Positions 1 through 5,517 of a stretch of DNA of 7,107 bases are shown here, in pieces; position 1 is the stretch's first letter, and every line of letters begins with the position of its first letter. Source of the stretch: Hyphomicrobiales bacterium. GTDB taxonomy: Bacteria; Pseudomonadota; Alphaproteobacteria; Rhizobiales; Beijerinckiaceae. Both the position numbers and the translations under genes were made by a program. The stretch covers positions 1 to 7,107 of the forward strand of contig JAATEW010000235.1 in NCBI GenBank assembly GCA_015655535.1, given 5' to 3'. The notes below the pieces were generated by a model that worked only from the letters and a program-made list of their open reading frames with translations, did no database searches and had not been told where the DNA came from.

Positions 1-98
1 ACTTCACCGCGGCATCCGACGGCGCCGGCGGCACGGTCATCACCGATCCGCCCGTCTCAGCCACACAAGCGCTGTTAACGCAGCCGCATCACGCGTGA
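1..98 (+). CDS. C-terminal end of a probable exported repeat-type protein (partial)
   Basis: A reading frame enters from the left edge (first full codon at 3) and stops at TGA 96-98, giving about 31 visible residues. The tail contains the string SDGAGGTVITDPP. From memory, 'DGxGGTxxTDPP' motifs occur at the C-terminal ends, and inside the repeats, of large secreted or surface-attached calcium-binding and adhesin-like proteins of Rhizobiales; this is recall and was not searched. The last dozen residues (SATQALLTQPHHA) look like an unstructured end. The beginning, size and domains of the protein lie outside the window, so its role cannot be given. The alternative is that this short open stretch is not coding, but the motif match makes coding more likely. 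Confidence 0.55.
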   Translation, partial: FTAASDGAGGTVITDPPVSATQALLTQPHHA

Positions 99-254
99 GA
101 GGGCAATCGATATGCCACGATCCAAAGGCAAAGCAGCTTTGGCGTGTCGTTTGATCTGATCAGATTACATGCCGAGGCGTCCCGCTTCCGAAATGGAGAA
201 CGGTATTATCTTGATTGAAGGGTCAGTTAAATCAACGCCAATTTCACTAACATA

Positions 255-311
255 GGTGTTCGCACTTTTATCTCTTCCGGCGCGCCAATTGCGTATGAAA
301 CTGCGAACACC
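255..311. repeat. 10-bp perfect inverted repeat with 37-bp spacer
   Basis: GGTGTTCGCA at 255-264 is the exact reverse complement of TGCGAACACC at 302-311. The pairing does not extend beyond 10 bp on either side. The 37-bp spacer includes the self-complementary GGCGCGCC. It could be a spaced operator pair, the closing stem of a small RNA, or the remains of a mobile element's ends; the sequence does not decide. Confidence 0.45.
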
Positions 312-370
312 GGTGATCAAAGCTCTCAAATCTCCACCGTCAGTACATGTCGGTCTCGGTTAAATCCTGT

Positions 371-414
371 CCGCGCATGACGCGGTTGATCGGGTAGCTC
401 CTCGTGCCCGATCA
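371..414 (-). terminator. Two adjacent hairpins just past the hydrolase stop (possible terminator)
   Basis: Two perfect stems lie side by side: CCGCG (371-375) with CGCGG (381-385) around a 5-nt loop, and TGATCGGG (387-394) with CCCGATCA (407-414) around a 12-nt loop. On the minus strand the 8-bp stem begins 6 nt after the hydrolase stop codon, the position expected for a transcript-ending structure. No T-run follows on the minus strand, so this is not a standard intrinsic terminator. It may instead protect the 3' end or act with Rho. Confidence 0.35.
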
Positions 415-420
415 TGGGCG

Positions 421-1317
421 TTATGAAAAAAACCGCATCAGGGCGGCGAGTGTTGCTTGCGGATTTTCCTCCGGCAAAAAATGGCCGCTATCGATCTTCT
501 CGCCCGAGACATCGGATGCGAATTCCCGCCAGACATCGAGCGGCGCGCCACCGGGCAGCCCGCGATTGCCCCAAAGCACGAGAAGCGGCCGCTCGATCTT
601 CTTTCCGGCGGCGAGATCGGCGTCGTCGATGCTGCGGTCAAGCGTCGCACCGGCGCGGTAATCCTCGCAGCTCGCATGAATGCGGGAGGCCTCGTTGAAA
701 GCGCGGCGATAATGTTCCAGCGCGGCTGGATCGATGAAATCCAATGTTTTGGATGCACTCCAGCTCTTCAGCGTATGCTCGAGGTAATAGAGTGCGTTGG
801 GACCGATGAGCGTTTCGGGAAAGGGCGCCGGCTGGGCCAGAAATATCCAATGATAGACGCGAAGGGCCGCCTCGGCATCCATATAGCGCCATTGCATGGC
901 GGTCGGGACGATATCGAGCACGGCCACGCGTTCGAGCCGTTCGGGATGATCGAGCGCCAGGCGATAGGCGACACGGCCGCCGCGATCATGTCCGGCGATA
1001 TGGAAGCGCAAATGCCCCAAAGCCTGCATGACATCGATCACGTCTTCGGCCATCAGCCTTTTGGCATAGGCCTCGCCTTTTTCGCTGTGCGGCGCGGAGG
1101 ACCAGCCGTAGCCGCGTAAATCCATTACGATCACACGGAAGTGTTGTGCCAGATCGGCGGCGATCTTGTGCCATTGGACATGGGTCTGCGGATAGCCATG
1201 GAGCAGAAGCAAGGGTGGTCCGGAGCCGCCTGAGCGTGCGAAGATCCGGCCGGCCTTGGTATCGACCCAATGCACCGCGAAACCTGGAAAAAGATCGGCG
1301 AGATCGGCGGAACTCAT
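421..1317 (-). CDS. Alpha/beta-hydrolase, fluoroacetate/haloacetate dehalogenase-like
   Basis: This 298-residue protein matches the length and remembered sequence of fluoroacetate dehalogenases (EC 3.8.1.3; R. palustris RPA1163 type), which convert haloacetate plus water to glycolate plus halide in the cytoplasm through an aspartyl ester intermediate. The oxyanion-hole region HGYP is at 40-43. The nucleophile motif GHDRGGR (109-115) gives nucleophile Asp111 with carboxylate-binding Arg112 and Arg115. Asp135 (VLDIVP) and His279 (SGHFLPEE) complete the triad. The halide-pocket residues of the family are all present as His156, Trp157 and Tyr220, and Trp186 matches the substrate-gating tryptophan. 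There is no signal peptide. The ATG is preceded by TGAGGGGG at good spacing. The gene stands alone, divergent from ispH. Dehalogenase-type chemistry is well supported; the true substrate and whether fluoride is released are inferred. An epoxide hydrolase or related activity is the main alternative. Confidence 0.9.
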   Translation of the reverse strand: MSSADLADLFPGFAVHWVDTKAGRIFARSGGSGPPLLLLHGYPQTHVQWHKIAADLAQHFRVIVMDLRGYGWSSAPHSEKGEAYAKRLMAEDVIDVMQALGHLRFHIAGHDRGGRVAYRLALDHPERLERVAVLDIVPTAMQWRYMDAEAALRVYHWIFLAQPAPFPETLIGPNALYYLEHTLKSWSASKTLDFIDPAALEHYRRAFNEASRIHASCEDYRAGATLDRSIDDADLAAGKKIERPLLVLWGNRGLPGGAPLDVWREFASDVSGEKIDSGHFLPEENPQATLAALMRFFS

Positions 1318-1489
1318 TTCGTCCCCCTCAGAACGTGATATGCGTCGACGAATCGCAGGCTACAGCCAAGACTTAATCTGTGCGTTACCACACTGGTATA
1401 AGGGGTTGGCGGCCAAGGGTTTCGGACCGCCTCTTGACACCAAGACTCGACCACCCCACAACCTCAATGATCTTCGACTGGATCGGTGC
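1318..1489. promoter_or_regulatory. Divergent control region between the hydrolase and ispH
   Basis: Both genes must be started from within these 172 bp. Visible elements are a dyad TACCA-cac-TGGTA (1386-1398) overlapping a -10-like TATAAG (1397-1402, plus strand), and a perfect -35 hexamer TTGACA (1434-1439). No good -10 box lies 16-18 bp after the TTGACA, so the exact ispH promoter cannot be fixed. The ispH start has only a weak purine-rich stretch in front of it. No minus-strand promoter stands out. Confidence 0.4.
1323..1330 (-). promoter_or_regulatory. Ribosome binding site of the hydrolase
   Basis: Read on the minus strand, TGAGGGGG ends 5 nt before the ATG at 1317. It is the strongest Shine-Dalgarno-like match in this intergenic region and supports that start, which also agrees with the N-terminus expected for the family (DLADLFPGF near residue 5). 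Confidence 0.65.
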
Positions 1490-2452
1490 ATGACAGAAAA
1501 ACCGAAGCTTCGCATCCTGCTTTGTGCGCCGCGCGGTTTTTGCGCCGGCGTGGTCCGCGCCATCGACGCGGTGGAAGAGGCGCTGAAAATCTATGGCGCG
1601 CCCGTCTATGTCCGCCACGAGATCGTCCACAATAAATACGTCGTCGAGGGGCTGAAGGCCAAGGGCGCCATTTTCGTCGAGGAACTCGACGAGATTCCCG
1701 ATACGACGAAGCCCGTCATCTTCTCGGCCCATGGCGTGCCGAAATCCATTCCCGAAGTGGCTGAAAAGCGCCAGATTTTCGCGATCGACGCGACGTGCCC
1801 GCTGGTCACCAAAGTGCATCGCGAGGCGGAGTTTCATCATCAGCGCGGACGGCAGGTTTTGCTGGTCGGTCACGCCGGCCATCCGGAAGTCGTCGGCACG
1901 CTTGGGCAATTGCCGAAGGGCTCGATCTTCCTCGTCCAGACGCCGGAGGATATCCAGAACTTTCAGCCGGCAGACGAAGCCAATCTCGCCTATGTCACCC
2001 AGACGACTCTGTCGATCGACGACACGCGCTCCATGGTCGAATGCCTGACCAAGCGCTTTCCCAAAATCATCGGGCCGCTGCGCGAAGACATTTGCTACGC
2101 GACGACGAACCGCCAGGAAGCGGTGAAGCGGATCGCGGCCTCCGTCGATGCGATGATTGTCGTCGGCTCGTCCAATTCCTCGAACTCGCAGCGGCTCAAG
2201 GAAGTCGCGGAGCGCTCGGGCTGCAAACTCGCGCGTCTCGTCTTGCGCGCCGAGGACGTCGAGTGGGAGCTGTTTTCCGATATTTCGTCGCTCGGCATCA
2301 CGGCCGGCGCCTCGGCGCCGGAGGTTCTGGTCGAAGAGATCATGGCGGCTTTCGCCGAGCGGTTCGAGCTTGTCGTCGAGACGGTTTCGACGGCGGATGA
2401 GAGCGTCTTCTTCCCGCTGCCGCGCGAGTTGCGGCCTGAGAACGCGGTTTAA
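1490..2452 (+). CDS. ispH: 4-hydroxy-3-methylbut-2-enyl diphosphate reductase (IspH/LytB)
   Basis: IspH is the last enzyme of the methylerythritol phosphate pathway and reduces HMBPP to isopentenyl and dimethylallyl diphosphate, using a [4Fe-4S] cluster in the cytoplasm. The 320-residue length is normal. The three cluster cysteines are Cys18 (PRGFCAG), Cys103 (DATCPLV) and Cys202 (DICYATT). Active-site residues line up with E. coli IspH: His43, His81, His131 and Glu133 (GHAGHPE), Thr172 (TQTTLS), Ser230-Ser231-Asn232 (NSSNS) and Ser275 (TAGASAPE). The frame stays open 78 codons upstream, to within the divergent hydrolase gene, but that part has no family resemblance; the ATG at 1490 puts the CAPRGFC motif at the usual distance from the N-terminus. 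The Shine-Dalgarno is weak. The gene is followed by a palindrome and a convergent gene, so it is probably transcribed alone. The gene is essential wherever the pathway is the only isoprenoid route. Confidence 0.98.
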   Translation: MTEKPKLRILLCAPRGFCAGVVRAIDAVEEALKIYGAPVYVRHEIVHNKYVVEGLKAKGAIFVEELDEIPDTTKPVIFSAHGVPKSIPEVAEKRQIFAIDATCPLVTKVHREAEFHHQRGRQVLLVGHAGHPEVVGTLGQLPKGSIFLVQTPEDIQNFQPADEANLAYVTQTTLSIDDTRSMVECLTKRFPKIIGPLREDICYATTNRQEAVKRIAASVDAMIVVGSSNSSNSQRLKEVAERSGCKLARLVLRAEDVEWELFSDISSLGITAGASAPEVLVEEIMAAFAERFELVVETVSTADESVFFPLPRELRPENAV

Positions 2453-2468
2453 GGTTTTACCTTAAGGT
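2449..2468 (+). repeat. Short AT-rich palindrome at the ispH stop
   Basis: TTAAGG (2449-2454) and CCTTAA (2460-2465) form a perfect 6-bp stem around TTTTA, beginning at the ispH stop codon, and ACCTTAAGGT (2459-2468) is itself palindromic. The stem is weak and lacks a T-run, so it is unlikely to end transcription alone; the larger palindrome at 2490-2574 is a better candidate. Confidence 0.3.
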
Positions 2469-2489
2469 TTGGACGCAAGCGTTGAGCCT

Positions 2490-2574
2490 GTCATTGCGAG
2501 GAGCGGAGCGACAAAGCAATCCAGCCGTTATCTGAACGGTTGCCCCTGGATTGCTTCGCTTCGCTCGCAATGAC
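2490..2574. repeat. REP-like palindrome, copy 1 (asymmetric arms)
   Basis: The left arm (2490-2524, 35 nt, GTCATTGCGAG...CAATCCAG) and right arm (2546-2574, 29 nt) pair at both ends but differ in the middle, where the left arm carries six extra bases. The central loop holds its own hairpin, CCGTT (2525-2529) with AACGG (2535-2539). The arm type is shared with the copy at 3298-3380 and, from memory, is abundant between genes in Bradyrhizobium-related genomes. It lies between two convergent genes, where its RNA would form a strong hairpin on either strand, so it may act as a two-way transcription barrier or mRNA 3' end protector. Open frames across it (reading VIASEAKQSR) are artefacts. Confidence 0.85.
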
Positions 2575-2608
2575 GGCATCTGAGGGCGTCCCTGCCCCAT
2601 AGAACGCC

Positions 2609-3256
2609 CTACATCCTATCGTCGCTTTGCGCGGTGCTGCGTTCGTCGCACCAATCGACAAAACCGCGTGGGCCCAGCTTCGACATGAGCAAGACGAGGC
2701 CCGCGATAAAGGCGCCATCGGCCTGTTCCAGTCCCGGCACCTGACGCAAAAGATCGGCAGCGAGCATGGCTTCAGCGGGCGGAGACTGATCCGGCGAAAG
2801 CCGCTGGGACGTGGCGAAAGCCGGGAGCTTCACGCGGTCGCATAAAAGCCGCAGCAGATGATCGGCGAGAATGGCGAAATAGCCGCGCTCGTACGCGATG
2901 AAGAGCGCGAAGCGGCGCGGATCGGCGGGCACCGCCATTTGCCCCGGCTCTTTTTCTCGGGCGTTTTCGATATCGGCGAGCAAATGATATTGCCAGCTCG
3001 ACTCGAATTCGTGGCCGGCGATCTTCGTGTCGTTGATCGTCCAGTGGCGTCCCGCGCGGGTCTCATTCGACGTGGCATCCGCCTCGCTGGCATCTGCGAT
3101 GGGCTGTTTCATCAAGATGGCGAGCGCGCGGGAGATTTGCAGGCTCTCGGCGTCGGTCCATTTGTCGATCCGCGCCCAATGCGCGAGCGGTTCGCCATAT
3201 TCTTCTTCGAGTAGGTGACTGAAGGCCGCGAGGCCCGTTTGAAGAGAGGCATGCAT
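2609..3256 (-). CDS. Conserved-looking protein of unknown function (215 aa)
   Basis: I do not recognise this protein. It is 215 residues with no signal peptide and no clear membrane segment, so it is probably cytoplasmic and largely helical. Visible features are an acidic, aromatic N-terminal part (HLLEEEYGEPLAHW, 14-27), a polar, low-order stretch (about 52-70), a His/Trp-rich middle (RHWTIND at 70-76; GHEFESSWQYHLLADIE at 81-97), a helical segment FALFIAYERGYFAILADHLLRLL (about 116-138, interrupted by charges) and an acidic tail. Codon composition matches neighbouring real genes. The ATG at 3256 has only a weak purine-rich leader (AAGAAAG). The gene lies downstream of recG on the same strand, 158 bp away, and could be read through from it, but a strong palindrome lies between them. 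It converges on ispH. Confidence 0.75.
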   Translation of the reverse strand: MHASLQTGLAAFSHLLEEEYGEPLAHWARIDKWTDAESLQISRALAILMKQPIADASEADATSNETRAGRHWTINDTKIAGHEFESSWQYHLLADIENAREKEPGQMAVPADPRRFALFIAYERGYFAILADHLLRLLCDRVKLPAFATSQRLSPDQSPPAEAMLAADLLRQVPGLEQADGAFIAGLVLLMSKLGPRGFVDWCDERSTAQSDDRM

Positions 3257-3297
3257 GTCGGACTTTCTTATCCTATTCGATTAAAGCCAGGATTGAA

Positions 3298-3380
3298 CGT
3301 CATTGCGAGCGTAGCGAAGCAATCCAGGGTTACCGCGCCGGTCTTTGCTCCTGGATTGCTTCGCTACGCTCGCAATGACG
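3298..3380. repeat. REP-like palindrome, copy 2 (perfect 30-bp arms)
   Basis: The 30-nt left arm (3298-3327, starting CGTCATTGCGAG) is the exact reverse complement of the right arm (3351-3380), with a 23-nt loop. It belongs to the same family as copy 1 at 2490-2574 but both arms are of the short type, and they share a central base change (GCGTAGCG) that is matched on the other arm. It lies between the recG stop and the start of the 215-aa gene, 42 nt upstream of that start. It may end or process recG transcripts. Open frames across it (reading VIASVAKQSR and LLRYARND) are artefacts. Confidence 0.9.
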
Positions 3381-3414
3381 GCGGAATAACTATTTAATTG
3401 AATCTTGATGTCGC

Positions 3415-5517
3415 TTAGCCCGCCCTGAGCAGCTTGATCGCTTCGTCGCGCTCGAACAAATGCAGCAAAATGCGCAGAGCCTCGCCGCGTGGGCCTTCGA
3501 GACGCGGATTGTCCTTCATGATCATCTGCGCCTCCTGCCGCGCGAGCGTCAGCAAAGCGCCATGCACCTCGATCTGGGCAAGACGAAAGCCAGGCGTGCC
3601 GGATTGCCGTGTGCCCAGCACCTCGCCTTCGCCGCGCAGGCGCAAATCTTCCTCGGCGATGCGAAAACCATCCTCGGTCTCGCGCATGATCTCGATGCGG
3701 CTTTTGGCGGTTTCGCCGAGCGGCGTCTTATAAAGCAATAGGCAAGCGGATTTGCCGGAACCACGGCCCACGCGCCCACGCAGCTGATGCAATTGCGCAA
3801 GGCCGAAACGCTCGGCGTGTTCGATCACGATGATCGTTGCTTCCGGCACATCGACGCCGACTTCGATGACGGTGGTTGCGACAAGAATCTGGATCGCACC
3901 GCTGGCAAAGGCTTCCATCGTCTCGTCTTTGTCCTTGCCCTTCATCTTACCGTGCAGCAGGCCGACCTTGCCGCCGAAGACCTGTTGCAGCGTGGCGAAG
4001 CGCTCCTGAGCGCCGGCGACATCGATCAATTCGCTCTCTTCGACCAGCGGGCAGACCCAATAGGCGCGTGTGCCCTTGGCAATGGCGGTGCCAAGCCGCG
4101 CTACGACATCGCCGATCCGGTCCAAGGGCAGAGCGCGCGTTTCAATCGGCTGCCGGCCGGCCGGCTTTTCCCGCAAGGTCGAGACATCCATATCGCCGAA
4201 ATAGGTGAGCACCAATGTGCGGGGGATCGGCGTCGCGGTCATGACGAGAACATCGACCGCTTCTCCCTTGCGGCCAAGCGCGAGGCGCTGATGCACGCCG
4301 AAACGATGCTGTTCGTCGACGACGGCCAAGGCCAGATCGCGAAAGGCGACGCTCTCTTGGAAGAGGGCATGGGTGCCGACCAGAATATCGATCTCGCCTT
4401 CCGCCAAAGCGGCAAGGGTTTTATTGCGCGCGGCGGTTTTATCGCGCCCCGTGAGCAAAGCGAGCCGAAGCCCCGCCACCTCGGCGAAGGGAGCGATCGT
4501 CTCATAATGCTGGCGCGCCAGAATTTCGGTCGGCGCCATCAGCGCCGCCTGATGGCCCGCTTCGACCACGCTCGCCATGGCGAGCAGCGCGACAAGCGTC
4601 TTGCCGGAGCCGACATCGCCTTGCAGCAGCCGCAACATGCGTTTCGGCTGGCCGAGATCGCCTTTGATTTCAGCAAAGGCTTCGACCTGCGAGCGGGTGA
4701 GCGAAAAGGGCAGGGAGTTTTCGATTTTTGCCGGGAGTGCGCCGCCTGCTGTGTTTCGCCGCCCGGCTGCCGCGCGCATATGATTGCGCATCATCACGAG
4801 CGCGAGCTGGTTTGCCAATAATTCGTCGAGTGCCAGACGCAGCCGTGCCGGTTCTTCAAGCCCGATGGCGTCCGGCGTGGCCGGGCGATGAATCTGCCCG
4901 AGCGCTTGGCCGAAGGACGGGAAACCCGGGCTTTTCGTGACGAAATCCGAATGCCATTCGGGCAGGGGCGGGACCTTGGTCAAAGCCGCATCGATCGCCT
5001 TGCCGAGCACGCGCAAATGCAGGCCTTCGGTCAGCGGATAGACCGGCTCGACGGGCGGCAGTTTGGCGAGCCCTTCGGCGTCGAGCACGCGATCCGGATG
5101 GACGATCTGGCGATAGCCATCCCAAAGTTCGAGCTTGCCCGAGATCCAGCGCGTCGCGCCAAGTGGCAGGCTTTTTTCGATCCATTGATGATTGGCCAGA
5201 AAGAAGACCAGCAGAACGTCGCCCGTGTCGTCTTCGACCAGAACCTTATAAGGCGCCTTCGAGCGCGGCGGCGGCGGGCGATGCTCTGCTACCCTGGCCT
5301 CGAACAGCACCATGCGGTCCAGCATGGCATCGGCGATCTTGACGCGTTGGCGCCGGTCGATCACCGCATGCGGCATATGAAACAGAAGATCGATCAGGCG
5401 TGTGTCGGACGTCGCGCCGCGCTCGAAAAGCCGGTCGAACAGCTTGCCGGTCTTGGGACCGATCCCGGGCAAGCCCGCGGCCGATGCGAAAAGCGGATTG
5501 AGGAGAGACGGCCGCAT
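3415..5517 (-). CDS. recG: ATP-dependent DNA helicase RecG
   Basis: RecG is a monomeric branch-migration helicase that regresses stalled forks and processes Holliday junctions and R-loops. From the ATG at 5517 the protein has 700 residues, the usual length. In order: an N-terminal helical part with the GIGPKTG helix-hairpin-helix-like motif (18-24), the OB-fold wedge domain (about 60-160), then helicase motifs I GDVGSGKT (300-307), Ia MAPTEILARQHY (327-338), II DEQH (401-404), III TATPIPRT (427-434), V ATTVIEVGVDVPEAT (547-561) and VI QLHQLRGRVGRG (575-586), followed by the RecG-specific translocation region GFRIAEEDLRLRGEGEVLG (617-635). All appear intact. The frame remains open 48 codons further, to 5661, but that part shows no RecG resemblance, and alphaproteobacterial RecG typically begins MRPSLL. 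No strong Shine-Dalgarno precedes either start. A TTGAAC -35-like site on the minus strand (5708-5713) lacks a convincing -10. Confidence 0.97.
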   Translation of the reverse strand: MRPSLLNPLFASAAGLPGIGPKTGKLFDRLFERGATSDTRLIDLLFHMPHAVIDRRQRVKIADAMLDRMVLFEARVAEHRPPPPRSKAPYKVLVEDDTGDVLLVFFLANHQWIEKSLPLGATRWISGKLELWDGYRQIVHPDRVLDAEGLAKLPPVEPVYPLTEGLHLRVLGKAIDAALTKVPPLPEWHSDFVTKSPGFPSFGQALGQIHRPATPDAIGLEEPARLRLALDELLANQLALVMMRNHMRAAAGRRNTAGGALPAKIENSLPFSLTRSQVEAFAEIKGDLGQPKRMLRLLQGDVGSGKTLVALLAMASVVEAGHQAALMAPTEILARQHYETIAPFAEVAGLRLALLTGRDKTAARNKTLAALAEGEIDILVGTHALFQESVAFRDLALAVVDEQHRFGVHQRLALGRKGEAVDVLVMTATPIPRTLVLTYFGDMDVSTLREKPAGRQPIETRALPLDRIGDVVARLGTAIAKGTRAYWVCPLVEESELIDVAGAQERFATLQQVFGGKVGLLHGKMKGKDKDETMEAFASGAIQILVATTVIEVGVDVPEATIIVIEHAERFGLAQLHQLRGRVGRGSGKSACLLLYKTPLGETAKSRIEIMRETEDGFRIAEEDLRLRGEGEVLGTRQSGTPGFRLAQIEVHGALLTLARQEAQMIMKDNPRLEGPRGEALRILLHLFERDEAIKLLRAG

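Larger units (their letters stand above)
99..420. other. Gene-free region with inverted repeats
   Basis: No convincing gene lies between the end of the exported-protein tail and the stop codon of the hydrolase. The stretch is richer in A/T than the neighbouring genes. It holds a CCAAAG/CTTTGG hairpin (122-142), a 12-bp palindrome ATCTGATCAGAT (154-165), a spaced 10-bp inverted repeat (255-311) and two adjacent hairpins (371-414). None is followed by a clear T-run, so no textbook terminator can be assigned to the left-hand gene. Confidence 0.6.

Noticed and set aside
457..1119. 220-codon plus-strand open frame opposite the hydrolase
   Set aside because: Antisense shadow of a gene with a complete set of catalytic residues; no ribosome site or family resemblance.
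1256..1489. 78-codon N-terminal extension of ispH
   Set aside because: It would run across the divergent control region into the hydrolase gene and has no IspH resemblance; the ATG at 1490 gives the normal protein length.
2491..2718. 75-codon minus-strand open frame across the first palindrome
   Set aside because: Also a repeat translation artefact (VIASEAKQSR), overlapping the end of the 215-aa gene in another frame.
2490..3380. A two-repeat CRISPR-like or transposon arrangement
   Set aside because: Only two copies, each itself a palindrome of about 85 bp, with a normal gene between; no spacers, transposase or target-site duplication seen.
3215..3397. 60-codon plus-strand open frame across the second palindrome
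   Set aside because: Its sequence (VIASVAKQSR, LLRYARND) is the standard artefact produced by translating this repeat type.
3787..4821. Long open frame (344 codons) on the plus strand inside recG
   Set aside because: It is wholly antisense to the well-supported recG, shows no known motifs, and such mirror frames are common opposite GC-rich genes.
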